DNA from: an uncultured Phocaeicola sp.
GTDB lineage: Bacteria; Bacteroidota; Bacteroidia; Bacteroidales; Bacteroidaceae
Direction of reading: 5' to 3'
DNA length: 64,000 bases
Assembly: GCA_948956705.1 (NCBI GenBank)
Contig: CARCZS010000005.1
Coordinates: forward strand, 53,710-117,709
The number at the start of each line of letters is the position of its first letter. Position 1 is the stretch's first letter. The notes beneath the pieces are model-generated. The model saw nothing but the letters and a program-made list of their open reading frames with translations. It did no database searches and was not told the DNA's origin. Positions 53,634 to 62,474 of this stretch are shown piece after piece. Made by a program: the position numbers and the translations under genes.

Positions 53634-54011
53634 TTAGTCTTTTTTTATCAGGTAAGGACGGTTGGTAGCCGTTTGTAAATGGCTCTCTTCCGTCGAAATA
53701 TACTCTTCGATACGTGACTGACGGCTCTTTTCCATTAATTCGGATGAACGGGTAAGGGCGTCATATTTAATATCTACTAAATCTTTCTTTAACTTATCTA
53801 TTTCAATCAGCTCCTGTTGGCTGCTGTAGCGGTTGTCGATGTACAACACCGTTAATATCATAATAAGGATAAGCAAACGGGTTTGTCTCTTAAAGAAATC
53901 GTTAGCTAGAATATCTCCTCCTAATATGCTGCGAATAGACATGTGTTTAGGAGAAGGAGCGGCATGCTCTTCCTTGGCCTGTTGTGTATTTTGCTTTTGT
54001 TCTTCTTCCAT
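53634..54011 (-). CDS. ftsL: FtsL-like divisome protein
   Basis: The product is a 125-residue bitopic protein. It has a charged cytoplasmic start of about 45 residues, a membrane helix (LLILIMILTVLYI, about 46-58) and a periplasmic coiled segment (ELIEIDKLKKDLVDIKYDAL). Sequence identity in the family is low, and the call rests on topology and position between rsmH and ftsI. It lies five bases after rsmH. Confidence 0.85.
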   Translation of the reverse strand: MEEEQKQNTQQAKEEHAAPSPKHMSIRSILGGDILANDFFKRQTRLLILIMILTVLYIDNRYSSQQELIEIDKLKKDLVDIKYDALTRSSELMEKSRQSRIEEYISTEESHLQTATNRPYLIKKD

Positions 54012-54016
54012 CTCGT

Positions 54017-54931
54017 TTATCTTTTTTCTGCGATTCTCAATTTGGCACTGCGTGAGCGGGGGTTGCGTTCCACTTCTTCGCTGTCGGCAACGATTACTTT
54101 GCTGTTTATCAGCTTGAATGGTGTTTGCACATTTCCGAAGAAATCTTGTTCCGTCTTCCCCTCTACATTGCCTGTCTTCATGATGTTCTTTACCATTCGG
54201 TCTTCCAGAGAATGATAGGTAATAACGACTAAACGTCCGCCCGGCTTCAGAGCTTCGGTAGCAGCATAAAGCATTTCCTTCAGGGCTTCCATCTCTTGAT
54301 TGACCTCAATGCGTAGAGCTTGAAATACTTTAGCCAGTTCTTTCTTTTCGCGCTCACGGCCGAATAAAGGTTTAATGATTTCCAAAAAATCTCCGATGGT
54401 GACAATCTGTTTGACTGCACGCGCTTTTACGAGGACGGATGCCAGCTTGCGGCTGTTCTTCAATTCTCCATAAAGATAGAAAATGTCGGCAAGGCGTTCT
54501 TCGTCGTAGGTGTTTACCACATCGGCTGCTGTCATGCCGGCACGTTTGTTCATACGCATATCCAACTTTCCCTCAAAACGGAAGGAGAAACCGCGTTCCG
54601 AATCATCAAAATGGTGAGAAGAAACACCTAAGTCTGCTAAAATGGCATCTACACCTTCTACGCCATAATAACGAAGGAAATTATGTAAATAGCGGAAGTT
54701 GCTGCGCACAAATGTGAAACGCCGGTCGTTTACGATATTCTTCTCCGCATCTTCGTCCTGGTCAAAACTGAGCAAGCGTCCTGTATGGTCCAAACGATTC
54801 AGTATCTCTTTGGAATGGCCGCCACCACCGAATGTTACATCTACATAGATGCCTCCGGGCTGGATATTCATTCCGCTTACACTCTCGTCCAGCAGTACCG
54901 GTATGTGATATGTCTGTTCTGTTTCGCTCAT
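54017..54931 (-). CDS. rsmH: 16S rRNA (cytosine1402-N4)-methyltransferase RsmH
   Basis: This SAM-dependent enzyme, formerly MraW, methylates C1402 in the ribosomal P site. HIPVLLDESVSGM, the SAM motif YVDVTFGGGGHSKEIL, ILADLGVSSHHFDDSERGFS and LVVITYHSLEDRMVKNIM are diagnostic. It has 304 residues. Its start overlaps the mraZ end by four bases. Confidence 0.98.
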   Translation of the reverse strand: MSETEQTYHIPVLLDESVSGMNIQPGGIYVDVTFGGGGHSKEILNRLDHTGRLLSFDQDEDAEKNIVNDRRFTFVRSNFRYLHNFLRYYGVEGVDAILADLGVSSHHFDDSERGFSFRFEGKLDMRMNKRAGMTAADVVNTYDEERLADIFYLYGELKNSRKLASVLVKARAVKQIVTIGDFLEIIKPLFGREREKKELAKVFQALRIEVNQEMEALKEMLYAATEALKPGGRLVVITYHSLEDRMVKNIMKTGNVEGKTEQDFFGNVQTPFKLINSKVIVADSEEVERNPRSRSAKLRIAEKR

Positions 54932-55392
54932 TCTAATCCTTCATTATTGTTGTTTCCCATTATTTCTTCTAGCTCCTTGCCGAAATCTTCAGGCATCATG
55001 AACGGCTTGTCTGCAATTTCCTTTGCCCATATCTCGATTGTGTCATCCATCCCGATGAATCTGACTTCTTGCTGAATGCCTGCCAGTTTTAAATATCTTT
55101 TCGGGATGAGAAAACGTCCGTTGCCGTCCAGTGTGATGATTTCTACGTCCGACACGAATTGCCGGAATACCATTTGATGTTTGGAGTTCCAGCGGTTGAG
55201 CTTGCTGCGCAATTCGTTCATTTGCTCGTTCCATACACTTTCCGGGTATAAAACCAGGCAATCCTGATAGGTGTCTTTACGTAGAATCAGGCATTCTTCG
55301 GCCGCAGTTTGCAACTGCTTCCTGAATACAGCCGGAAAGAAAACCCTTCCTTTTGCATCTGTTTTTGCTTCCGAATTGCCAAGAAATCTCAT
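54928..55392 (-). CDS. mraZ: Transcriptional regulator MraZ
   Basis: This 154-residue AbrB-like DNA-binding protein has two tandem SpoVT-AbrB folds (GNSEAKTDAKGRVFFPAVFR near 5 and EIITLDGNGRFLIPKRYLKL near 90). It is the first gene of the dcw cluster. In other bacteria MraZ represses its own operon by binding TGGGN repeats five bases apart, and two such repeats are visible just upstream. ATG 55392 is the natural start. Confidence 0.97.
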   Translation of the reverse strand: MRFLGNSEAKTDAKGRVFFPAVFRKQLQTAAEECLILRKDTYQDCLVLYPESVWNEQMNELRSKLNRWNSKHQMVFRQFVSDVEIITLDGNGRFLIPKRYLKLAGIQQEVRFIGMDDTIEIWAKEIADKPFMMPEDFGKELEEIMGNNNNEGLE

Positions 55393-55421
55393 CTTTACAC
55401 CTTATTATATTATTCAGGTTG

Positions 55422-55451
55422 TAAAATTACACAATTCCCCACAATTCCCCA
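55422..55451 (-). promoter_or_regulatory. MraZ boxes and -7 region of the dcw promoter
   Basis: On the minus strand two perfect boxes TGGGG (55447-55451 and 55437-55441) are separated by the five-base spacer AATTG. A third position ten bases on reads TGTAA and is degenerate. A TAATTTTA box (55422-55429) lies eight bases downstream, about 30 bases before the mraZ ATG. The boxes would overlap the RNA polymerase site, fitting repression. The remainder of this 366-base divergent gap (to 55700) shows no other feature. Confidence 0.65.
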
Positions 55452-55705
55452 CAATAAAACCAAGAAAATATTTCGAGAAGTTTTCAACAGGTTGTTAAAG
55501 GGGCTATGCGCTTGGTAAACAGGAACTTTAATTTTAATAATTTTCTTATAAAAAGGGCTGGAATCAGGTTGGTGCGGGAAGTGGAGAAAGCAACCGGATA
55601 ATTGCACATTCGTTTTTAAACTGCGCAAAAACAGTGTGCTTTGTATTGTCTCAGACACAAAAACTCTTAATTTTTTTAGAGAAGGGCTCATTTTTCTGTC
55701 ATAAA

Positions 55706-55737
55706 TTGCCAATATAAAAAAAGATAAGTTACTTTTG
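55706..55737 (+). promoter_or_regulatory. Promoter of the glsA-glsB unit
   Basis: TTG at 55706-55708 and TACTTTTG at 55730-55737 are 21 bases apart and point to the ATG at 55759, leaving a leader of about 15 bases. Confidence 0.65.
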
Positions 55738-55758
55738 CAATGAAAAGACGTTTGTAAA

Positions 55759-56577
55759 ATGGCTGACGACTCTATATTTTTAATTGACATAGATAAGATT
55801 TTAAAGACGAAAGCTGGGAAGAAATCCAAATACATTCCTCGCTTTGTTACTTCATACTTGAAGCGTATTGTGCATCAAGATGAGTTGAACGTCTTTCTGC
55901 ATGACTCCAAAGATAAAGTCGGAGTTGAATTTCTGGAAGCGTGTATGGAGTTCCTGGATGCTAAAGTGGAAATTAAAGGTCTGGAAAACTTGCCTAAAGA
56001 GGGTAAGTGTACCTTTGTGAGTAATCATCCGTTGGGAGGACAAGACGGTGTCGCTTTAGGATATATTCTTGGGAAGCACTATGACGGTAATGTTCGTTAC
56101 TTGGTAAATGATTTGTTGATGAACCTGCACGGCTTGGCACCGTTGTGTATTCCTATCAATAAAACCGGTTCCCAATCCAGAGATTTCCCTAAAATGGTAG
56201 AAGCCGGTTTCGCTTCTGATAATCATATCATTATGTTTCCCGCCGGGCTATGTTCGCGTCGTCAGAATGGTGTGATAAGAGACTTGGAATGGAAAAAGAC
56301 GTTCGTAACCAAGAGCGTGGAGACGCAACGCGATGTAGTACCTCTGCATTTTGAAGGACGAAACTCGGATTTTTTCTATAATCTGGCCAACTTATGTAAA
56401 TTCGTAGGTATCAAGTTTAACATTGCTATGCTTTATCTGGCTGATGAAATGCTGAAGAACCGGCATAAAACTTTTACCTTGACCATTGGTAAACCCATCC
56501 CCTGGCAAACTTTTGATAAGTCTAAAACTCCTGCACAATGGGCGCAGTTTGTAAAGGACGTTGTCTATAAACTATAA
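55759..56577 (+). CDS. glsA: PlsC-like acyltransferase, probable glycine-lipid O-acyltransferase GlsA
   Basis: This 272-residue acyltransferase has the motif SNHPLGGQD (a variant of the HxxxxD catalytic box, about residue 97) and a MFPAGLCSRR block typical of lysophospholipid acyltransferases. It lies 24 bases before a GNAT acyltransferase. This pair matches glsA and glsB of B. thetaiotaomicron, where GlsB N-acylates glycine and GlsA adds the second acyl chain on the hydroxy fatty acid, giving glycine lipids needed for stress tolerance and gut fitness. Assignment to glycine rather than another amino acid comes from the genus, not from a residue I can see. Confidence 0.85.
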   Translation: MADDSIFLIDIDKILKTKAGKKSKYIPRFVTSYLKRIVHQDELNVFLHDSKDKVGVEFLEACMEFLDAKVEIKGLENLPKEGKCTFVSNHPLGGQDGVALGYILGKHYDGNVRYLVNDLLMNLHGLAPLCIPINKTGSQSRDFPKMVEAGFASDNHIIMFPAGLCSRRQNGVIRDLEWKKTFVTKSVETQRDVVPLHFEGRNSDFFYNLANLCKFVGIKFNIAMLYLADEMLKNRHKTFTLTIGKPIPWQTFDKSKTPAQWAQFVKDVVYKL

Positions 56578-56601
56578 CAGACAAAGGAGAGAGAAATATA
56601 T

Positions 56602-57582
56602 ATGGAAGAGATTATTGCACCAATTAACAAAGAAATTCTAAAGGCGGAATTAACAGAGGATAAGCGCCTTAGATTTACTAATAAGAGTCATAATGAGATT
56701 TATGTCATAACCCATCAGGATTCCCCCAATGTAATGAAGGAAATCGGGCGTTTGCGCGAGATTGCTTTCCGTGCTGCGGGAGGAGGTACCGGGAAATCAA
56801 TGGATATTGATGAATATGACATTATGGAGAATCCCTATAAGCAGTTGGTGGTATGGAATCCGGAAGCTGAAGAAATATTGGGCGGTTATCGTTATCTGTT
56901 AGGCGATGAGGCTCAATTTGACGAACATGGCAAGCCGCTCTTGGCAACAGCTCATATGTTTAATTTCTCCGAAACATTCTTGAAAGAATACTTGCCTTAT
57001 ACTGTCGAACTCGGACGTTCGTTTGTGACGCTGGAGTATCAGTCGACACGTGCCGGCTCAAAGGGCTTGTTTGCTCTCGATAATTTATGGGATGGCTTGG
57101 GAGCCTTGACGGTTATCAAGCCGAATGTGAAATACTTCTTTGGCAAGATGACAATGTATCCCAGTTATCACCGTCAGGGACGTGATATGATTCTTTACTT
57201 CCTCAACAAGCATTTTGGCGATAAGGATAAACTTATTACTCCGATGAAATCGTTGGAAATTGAAACAGACCCGGAACTGCTGAAGAACTTGTTCTGTTAT
57301 GAATCTTTCAAGGAAGATTATAAGGTGCTTAATACTGAGGTGCGTAAGTTGGGGTATAACATTCCTCCATTGGTAAATGCATATATGAGTTTGTCTCCGA
57401 CAATGCGCATGTTTGGTACAGCTATCAATTATGGATTTGGTGATGTGGAAGAGACAGGTATCTTGATTGCTGTCAATGAAATATTGGAAGACAAACGTGT
57501 GCGCCATATTGAGTCTTTTGTGAAGCAGCATCCTGAGTCATTGAAGATAACTTCCGGAGCACATCCTATTTTAGCTAAATAA
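56602..57582 (+). CDS. glsB: GNAT acyltransferase, probable glycine N-acyltransferase GlsB
   Basis: The product is a 326-residue OlsB/hemolysin-like GNAT protein. The region IGRLREIAFRAAGGGTGKSM and DEYDIMENPYKQLVVWNPEA is characteristic of acyl-ACP-dependent amino-acid N-acyltransferases, followed by VELGRSFVTLEYQ. It would make the monoacyl glycine that GlsA completes. It is coupled to glsA and followed by a strong terminator, so the two form a simple operon. Confidence 0.87.
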   Translation: MEEIIAPINKEILKAELTEDKRLRFTNKSHNEIYVITHQDSPNVMKEIGRLREIAFRAAGGGTGKSMDIDEYDIMENPYKQLVVWNPEAEEILGGYRYLLGDEAQFDEHGKPLLATAHMFNFSETFLKEYLPYTVELGRSFVTLEYQSTRAGSKGLFALDNLWDGLGALTVIKPNVKYFFGKMTMYPSYHRQGRDMILYFLNKHFGDKDKLITPMKSLEIETDPELLKNLFCYESFKEDYKVLNTEVRKLGYNIPPLVNAYMSLSPTMRMFGTAINYGFGDVEETGILIAVNEILEDKRVRHIESFVKQHPESLKITSGAHPILAK

Positions 57583-57644
57583 TTGTATATACATAGAAAG
57601 AGGCCGTGAGGCTGGACAAGCAATTGCCGGAAGGCGGTTGAAAT

Positions 57645-57679
57645 ATTCGGGCAGGTATAAACTTGCCCGAATGTTTTTT
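57645..57679 (+). terminator. Terminator of glsA-glsB
   Basis: A 12-bp stem (ATTCGGGCAGGT at 57645-57656 with 57661-57672, loop ATAA, one G-U pair) is followed by GTTTTTT. The short stretch before it (57583-57644) and the one after (57680-57814) show nothing else. Confidence 0.92.
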
Positions 57680-57814
57680 AGGGATAGCCGATGTCATTCT
57701 TCTCCGATACATTAAAATCACTTAGAAACAGCATGATGATATAGTAAGTTGTACCTGCTTATGCCTTCACGCTCTCATTCTTTCCTTCTTTTATTGATGA
57801 GCGTAAAATATTCA

Positions 57815-57902
57815 TTAACCACGGCCGTGGTTAACTTTAACCACAGTCGTGACTAAGTCTAACCACGCTCGTGAGCAGGCTTAACCACCACCGTGGTTAA
57901 GC
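57815..57902. repeat. Array of four 22-bp palindromic units
   Basis: Four contiguous 22-base units (57815, 57837, 57859 and 57881 starts) each begin TTAACCAC or CTAACCAC. The first is the perfect palindrome TTAACCACGGCCGTGGTTAA; the others vary at the centre and right arm but keep CCAC and CGTG. The block ends 15 bases before the convergent dGTPase gene end. Its period equals that of the array at 38689, but the sequence is unrelated. It could serve as a terminator-like hairpin series for the minus-strand gene or as protein sites on one helix face. Confidence 0.9.
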
Positions 57903-57917
57903 AAATACAATAGGAGC

Positions 57918-59249
57918 TTATACAGCAGGCAGACTGTTGCCTTTTATTTTGCGATAAAGGTCGAGCGCGTACACGTCGGTCATTCCGGATATATAATCGA
58001 GTACAGCCTGTATCTTTTCGTACAGAGTTGGGGCATTCACATTGTATTGGCTTGACATACGGTTGATTAGCAGTTGTGAATAAGCCTTTTCGGGCGTACG
58101 GACTGCATTAATCATCAAATCGATTAGCGTACTGATTACCCTGAAACCGGCAAGTTCTATATCCAGTACGTCGCTGGAACGATAGATTTTATGAAAAGCA
58201 ATCTCCGAACAATGCTGGTATGCCTCCTTTAAAGGAGAATCGATATGCTTGATGAGTGCCCCCTCAAACTCTCCCGCGAGGATGTCTTCTTCATGCTCGA
58301 TGAAGACTCGGGTGCATTCTTTTATCAATGCTCCGATAACTGAAGAACGAAGATATGCAATCTGTTCATTAACGTCTGTTACGATTTGGCAAACCTCTTC
58401 TATTCGCTGCTTCCTTTTGTCATCAAAGAACAAACTATATAATTCCTTCGTCTCGGCATGAGTCAGTAGCTTTAGTTTGTGAGCGTCTTCTATATCCATC
58501 ATTTGATAGCAGATGTCATCTGCAGCTTCTACCAGATAAACCAGCGGATGGCGGGCGTATTTCAATGGTTCTCCTTCTTTGCTTACTTGGATGATGCCCA
58601 ATTCGGTTGCTATTTTCTGAAAGTCGGCCTCTTCGCTCAGGAAGAAACCGAACTTTGATTTCTTTCCTGCCAAACGCGAAGAAAAAGGATATTTTACGAT
58701 GGAAGCAAGGGTTGAATAGGTCATCACAAAGCCGCCTTTCCGCCTTCCTTCAAATTGATGGGTTAATAACCGGAAAGCGTTCGCGTTTCCTTCAAAATGT
58801 ATTAGGTCATCCCATTCCATCGATGAAAGCTCTTCTTTTAATGCTATTCCTTTCCCTTCTGAAAAATAGGTCGAGATAGCTTTTTCTCCCGAATGTCCGA
58901 AAGGCGGATTGCCTAAGTCGTGTGCCAGACAAGCGGCCGATACAATGGAACCTATTTCTGATAGATGTGAATCTGCCAGTTCGGGATGTTTCTTCAATAA
59001 CCGGCTGGCTACATCATTCCCCAAAGAGCGTCCTACGCACGACACTTCCAGACTGTGTGTCAGTCGGTTGTGCACGAATATGCTTCCGGGTAATGGAAAT
59101 ACCTGCGTCTTGTTTTGCAAACGACGGAAAGGAGCGGAGAAAATCAGTCGGTCGTAGTCACGTTGAAACTCGGAGCGGTCGTCTTTCCGTGCTTCGTGCA
59201 GCTCTTCCAGTCCGAAGCGTTTATTTGATATTAATTGTTTCCAGTTCAT
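57918..59249 (-). CDS. dgt: dGTP triphosphohydrolase-family HD protein
   Basis: The 443-residue cytoplasmic HD-domain enzyme hydrolyses dNTPs to nucleoside and triphosphate. Start SNKRFGLEELHEARKDDRSE, LTHSLEVSCVGRSLGND (first His) and CLAHDLGNPPFGHSGE (HD pair) are conserved. ATG 59249 (MNWKQLIS) is chosen; a longer frame to 59387 adds a hydrophobic stretch that crosses the promoter of the gene and is not credible. It is divergent from dut, so two nucleotide-pool genes share an upstream region. Confidence 0.93.
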   Translation of the reverse strand: MNWKQLISNKRFGLEELHEARKDDRSEFQRDYDRLIFSAPFRRLQNKTQVFPLPGSIFVHNRLTHSLEVSCVGRSLGNDVASRLLKKHPELADSHLSEIGSIVSAACLAHDLGNPPFGHSGEKAISTYFSEGKGIALKEELSSMEWDDLIHFEGNANAFRLLTHQFEGRRKGGFVMTYSTLASIVKYPFSSRLAGKKSKFGFFLSEEADFQKIATELGIIQVSKEGEPLKYARHPLVYLVEAADDICYQMMDIEDAHKLKLLTHAETKELYSLFFDDKRKQRIEEVCQIVTDVNEQIAYLRSSVIGALIKECTRVFIEHEEDILAGEFEGALIKHIDSPLKEAYQHCSEIAFHKIYRSSDVLDIELAGFRVISTLIDLMINAVRTPEKAYSQLLINRMSSQYNVNAPTLYEKIQAVLDYISGMTDVYALDLYRKIKGNSLPAV

Positions 59250-59270
59250 AATTCGGGGTTTATATGTTTG

Positions 59271-59278
59271 CAAAAGTA
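59271..59278 (-). promoter_or_regulatory. -7 box of the dgt promoter
   Basis: TACTTTTG on the minus strand (plus CAAAAGTA) lies about 22 bases before the ATG at 59249. No clear -33 element is visible. Confidence 0.55.
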
Positions 59279-59331
59279 TAAAATCTCCGTTTAAAAAACT
59301 GTAAACGCTTAGATAAATCCATTGAATTGTG

Positions 59332-59339
59332 TAGATTTG
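59332..59339 (+). promoter_or_regulatory. -7 box of the dut promoter
   Basis: TAGATTTG fits TAnnTTTG and sits 28 bases before the dut ATG at 59368. It is divergent from the dgt box. Confidence 0.55.
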
Positions 59340-59367
59340 CATCTTATTAGATAAGTTAATTTTGAAA

Positions 59368-59802
59368 ATGAAAGTACAGGTAATCAATAAATCAAAGCAT
59401 CAGCTTCCCCAATATGCTACCGGGCAATCGGCGGGAATGGATATCCGCGCTAATTTGGACGAACCGATTGTATTAAAACCTTTGCAGCGTTGTCTTGTTC
59501 CGACAGGATTGTATATTGCCCTTCCCAAAGGGTTTGAGGCGCAAATCCGTCCACGCAGTGGCTTGGCTATCAAGAAAGGTATTGGCGTATTAAATTCTCC
59601 CGGCACTATCGATGCCGATTATCGGGGAGAGATTTGTATTATCCTGATAAACCTTTCGGCGGAAGATTTTACGATAGAAGACGGAGAGCGGATTGCACAG
59701 ATGGTCATTGCCCGTCATGAACAGGCCGAATGGCAGGAAGTGGAAGTCTTGGATGAAACAGAACGTGGTGCCGGAGGCTTTGGACATACCGGTAAAAACT
59801 AG
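59368..59802 (+). CDS. dut: Deoxyuridine 5'-triphosphate nucleotidohydrolase
   Basis: This trimeric dUTPase converts dUTP to dUMP and keeps uracil out of DNA. The 144 residues carry all five motifs: [32 protein letters not shown] and the C-terminal [12 protein letters not shown] arm that closes the active site. ATG 59368 is preferred to a TTG two codons upstream. It leads a four-gene plus-strand unit (gaps of 9, -4 and -4 bases). Confidence 0.97.
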   Translation: MKVQVINKSKHQLPQYATGQSAGMDIRANLDEPIVLKPLQRCLVPTGLYIALPKGFEAQIRPRSGLAIKKGIGVLNSPGTIDADYRGEICIILINLSAEDFTIEDGERIAQMVIARHEQAEWQEVEVLDETERGAGGFGHTGKN

Positions 59803-59811
59803 AATAAAGTA

Positions 59812-61635
59812 ATGAATAATAAACAAACAACTAAAAGATATCTGCCGTTATTATTATGGCTTTGCCTTGTGGCTCTGCTCATGTCGTGCGGAACCATGCG
59901 GAAAGAGACTGCTTCTTCCAAAAAGAAATTGCTGGCGGAAGAGCAGAGGGATCCGTTGACACCTGAGCAACGCCGTAAATACGATTATTTTTTCTTGGAA
60001 GCACTCCGCATGAAGGAAAAAGGAGACCTTGACGCTGCTTTTGAAATGTATAGCCATTGCCTGGATATCTATCCTCAGGGAGCGGCAACTCTATACGAGA
60101 TTGCCAAATTCTATATGTTCCTCAATCAGCCCGATAAAGGCGAAAAGGCGTTGAAGGATGCGGTGGCATCCGATCCCAATAACTATTGGTATAATCAGAC
60201 ACTCGCTGCGTATTATCAGAATAAGGGGGAGGCGGCAAAAGCAATTTATGTATACGAAGATATGGTCAGCCATTTTCCCAAACGACTGGAACCATTGATG
60301 TCGTTGGTGGACCTTTATACCCGCACTAAAGATTATCAGCAAGTAATCAATACATTGAACCGTTTGGAGGAACGCGACGGAAAATCCGAGGCCATCAGTA
60401 TGGAGAAATTCCGTATGTATCTGGCGATGGATAATGACGAACAGGCGTTTACCGAAATAGAGAACCTGGCGAAAGAATATCCTTATGATATGCGTTACCT
60501 CACTATCTTGGGGGATGTCTATATGAATAACGGAAAGGAGGAAGAGGCACATTCTATTTTTCAAAAAGTACTGAAAGAAGAACCGGGCTATGCTCCTGCC
60601 ATGCTGTCTATGGCTACTTATTACGAGAAGAAGGGACAAGATAGTTTGTATCAAGCTCAGTTGGACTCTATTCTGTTGAATGACAGGGTGGAAAGCAATA
60701 CCAAGATGAATATCATGCGCCAGCTCATCCTCCGTTCGGAACAGACTGACAAGGACAGCACCAAGATAGCCGGTTTGTTTAATTCCATACTCGAAAGAAA
60801 GCAGGAAAATGCGGATATTGCTATGTTGGCAGCTCAATATTTCCTGACTAAGAAGATGGATAAGGAATCTGTTCCCGTTCTTCATAAAGTGCTTGAGGCA
60901 GATCCCGAAAATATTCCTGCCCGCTTGCAGCTCTTGAGCTTTGCCATTCGCGAGCAAGATATGGATGAAGTGATAGCACTCTGTACTCCGGCATTGGAGT
61001 ATACTCCCGAAACATTGGAGTTTTATTATTATCTGGGACTGGCTTATCACCAGAAAGACCAGCCCGACGAGGCGCTTGAAGTCTTTAAGAAAGGGGTGAA
61101 TCAGGTAAATGAGAAGAGTGATAAGAATATTGTATCAGACTTCTATGCCATCATGGGAGATTTATATCATATCAAGAAAATGAATGTCGAGGCTTATGCT
61201 GCTTATGATTCCGCTTTGGTATATAAGGAAGATAATATCGGCGCCCTCAACAATTACGCTTATTATCTGTCGGTAGAGCGCAAGCATTTGGATAAAGCGG
61301 AAGAAATGAGTTATCGTACTGTCAAGGCTGAGCCGACAAACGGAACTTATCTCGATACATACGCTTGGATACTTTTTGAGAAAGGAAAGTATGCCGAGGC
61401 TCGCATTTACATTGACCAGGCCATGCAAAACGATGGAGACAAGAGCTCGGTAGTGGTGGAACATTGCGGAGACATCTATTATATGGGCGGTGAAAAGAAA
61501 AAGGCGTTGGAGTATTGGCGACAAGCCGAGAAACTTGCCAACGAGCCACCCCGAGAAGGCAGTGAGCCGCGCGATGAGAAAGAATTGAAACTATTGAAGA
61601 AGAAGATTGCACAAAAGAAATATTTTGCAGAATGA
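59812..61635 (+). CDS. TPR-repeat lipoprotein
   Basis: This 607-residue lipoprotein (lipobox ALLMSC, Cys26) is built almost wholly of TPR helices, for example GDLDAAFEMYSHCLDIYPQG near 70, GDVYMNNGKEEEAHSIFQKV and NNYAYYLSVERKHLDKAEEM. The residue after Cys is Gly, and there is no acidic surface-export signal, so an inner-facing outer-membrane anchor is more likely. TPR proteins act as scaffolds; the partner is unknown. Coupling to DUF4292 and EnvC-like genes suggests an envelope role. Confidence 0.88.
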   Translation: MNNKQTTKRYLPLLLWLCLVALLMSCGTMRKETASSKKKLLAEEQRDPLTPEQRRKYDYFFLEALRMKEKGDLDAAFEMYSHCLDIYPQGAATLYEIAKFYMFLNQPDKGEKALKDAVASDPNNYWYNQTLAAYYQNKGEAAKAIYVYEDMVSHFPKRLEPLMSLVDLYTRTKDYQQVINTLNRLEERDGKSEAISMEKFRMYLAMDNDEQAFTEIENLAKEYPYDMRYLTILGDVYMNNGKEEEAHSIFQKVLKEEPGYAPAMLSMATYYEKKGQDSLYQAQLDSILLNDRVESNTKMNIMRQLILRSEQTDKDSTKIAGLFNSILERKQENADIAMLAAQYFLTKKMDKESVPVLHKVLEADPENIPARLQLLSFAIREQDMDEVIALCTPALEYTPETLEFYYYLGLAYHQKDQPDEALEVFKKGVNQVNEKSDKNIVSDFYAIMGDLYHIKKMNVEAYAAYDSALVYKEDNIGALNNYAYYLSVERKHLDKAEEMSYRTVKAEPTNGTYLDTYAWILFEKGKYAEARIYIDQAMQNDGDKSSVVVEHCGDIYYMGGEKKKALEYWRQAEKLANEPPREGSEPRDEKELKLLKKKIAQKKYFAE

Positions 61636-62474
61636 TGAAGCGTATCTATATTTATTTGTTCGGAGCCGTATTGTTGACACTCGTTTCTTCCTGTTCTTCT
61701 ACCAAGAGCATGAAAAAGAGTGTGTCTATCGGTAATCTTTCGGAAACGGAGTATATGACTGAGGTTCTCAACCGTGCGCCGGCATGGGATGCTTTGACGG
61801 CAAAGATGTCAATGGCTGTCGACTTGAACGGAAAGGGAGCTACCAAGGTAAACGGCACTATCCGCATGAAACGCGACGAAGTGATACAGTTGTCTCTCAC
61901 GGCTCCGCTCATCGGTTTCGAAGTGGTACGTGCCGAAATCTCTCCCGATGGGATATTGGTGATGGACCGCATGAACAAGCGTTATGTGCAAGTTTCGTTT
62001 GCAGAACTTAAAGGATTGGCAAAGGCGGACTTGGACTTTCACTCCCTGCAGGCATTGTTTCTGAACGAAATCTTCCTTCCCGGCAAGAAAACATTGTCGG
62101 CTCGCGATATTTCGGCGTTCACTGTTCATCCCGAAAATGAGAATGCCGTGCTGCTGGAAGTGAAAAATGGAAAGAAGTTTGCTTATCGTTTTCGTACCAC
62201 AGCCAATGAAGGGCTGTTGAAAGAAAGTCATATCAGACTGGCCGGCACTTCTTATGGATTGCGTTGGAAGTATGATGAGTTCCGTTCGTTGGAGAAAAAG
62301 CAGTTCCCGAGTCGCATGCTTGTCTCTTTTGAAGGAGGAAAGAAGCCTGTCACGGCCACTTTCGACCTTTCCCGCCTGTCCACCAACAGTGACTGGGACA
62401 CTCATACCGACGTGCCCAAGAAATATGATAAAGTTGAATTGCAGGATTTGCTCAAACAGCTCATTAAAAAATGA
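61632..62474 (+). CDS. DUF4292 lipoprotein
   Basis: This 280-residue lipoprotein (LVSSC, Cys at about 21) is of the Bacteroidota-wide DUF4292 family. The segment WDALTAKMSMAVDLNGKGAT, then VNGTIRMKRDEVIQLSLTAP resembles the LolA/LolB half-barrel pattern (antiparallel strands that hold lipid). A role in lipoprotein or lipid handling is therefore a reasonable guess, not shown. It overlaps both neighbours by four bases (ATGA). Confidence 0.82.
   Translation: MMKRIYIYLFGAVLLTLVSSCSSTKSMKKSVSIGNLSETEYMTEVLNRAPAWDALTAKMSMAVDLNGKGATKVNGTIRMKRDEVIQLSLTAPLIGFEVVRAEISPDGILVMDRMNKRYVQVSFAELKGLAKADLDFHSLQALFLNEIFLPGKKTLSARDISAFTVHPENENAVLLEVKNGKKFAYRFRTTANEGLLKESHIRLAGTSYGLRWKYDEFRSLEKKQFPSRMLVSFEGGKKPVTATFDLSRLSTNSDWDTHTDVPKKYDKVELQDLLKQLIKK

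Noticed and set aside
59250..59387. N-terminal extension of the dGTPase-family protein
   Set aside because: It would cross the divergent promoter region and the start of dut; the conserved protein begins at MNWKQ.
60091..61050. Long open frame opposite the TPR lipoprotein gene
   Set aside because: It is a mirror frame lacking any domain, whereas the plus-strand gene is well supported.
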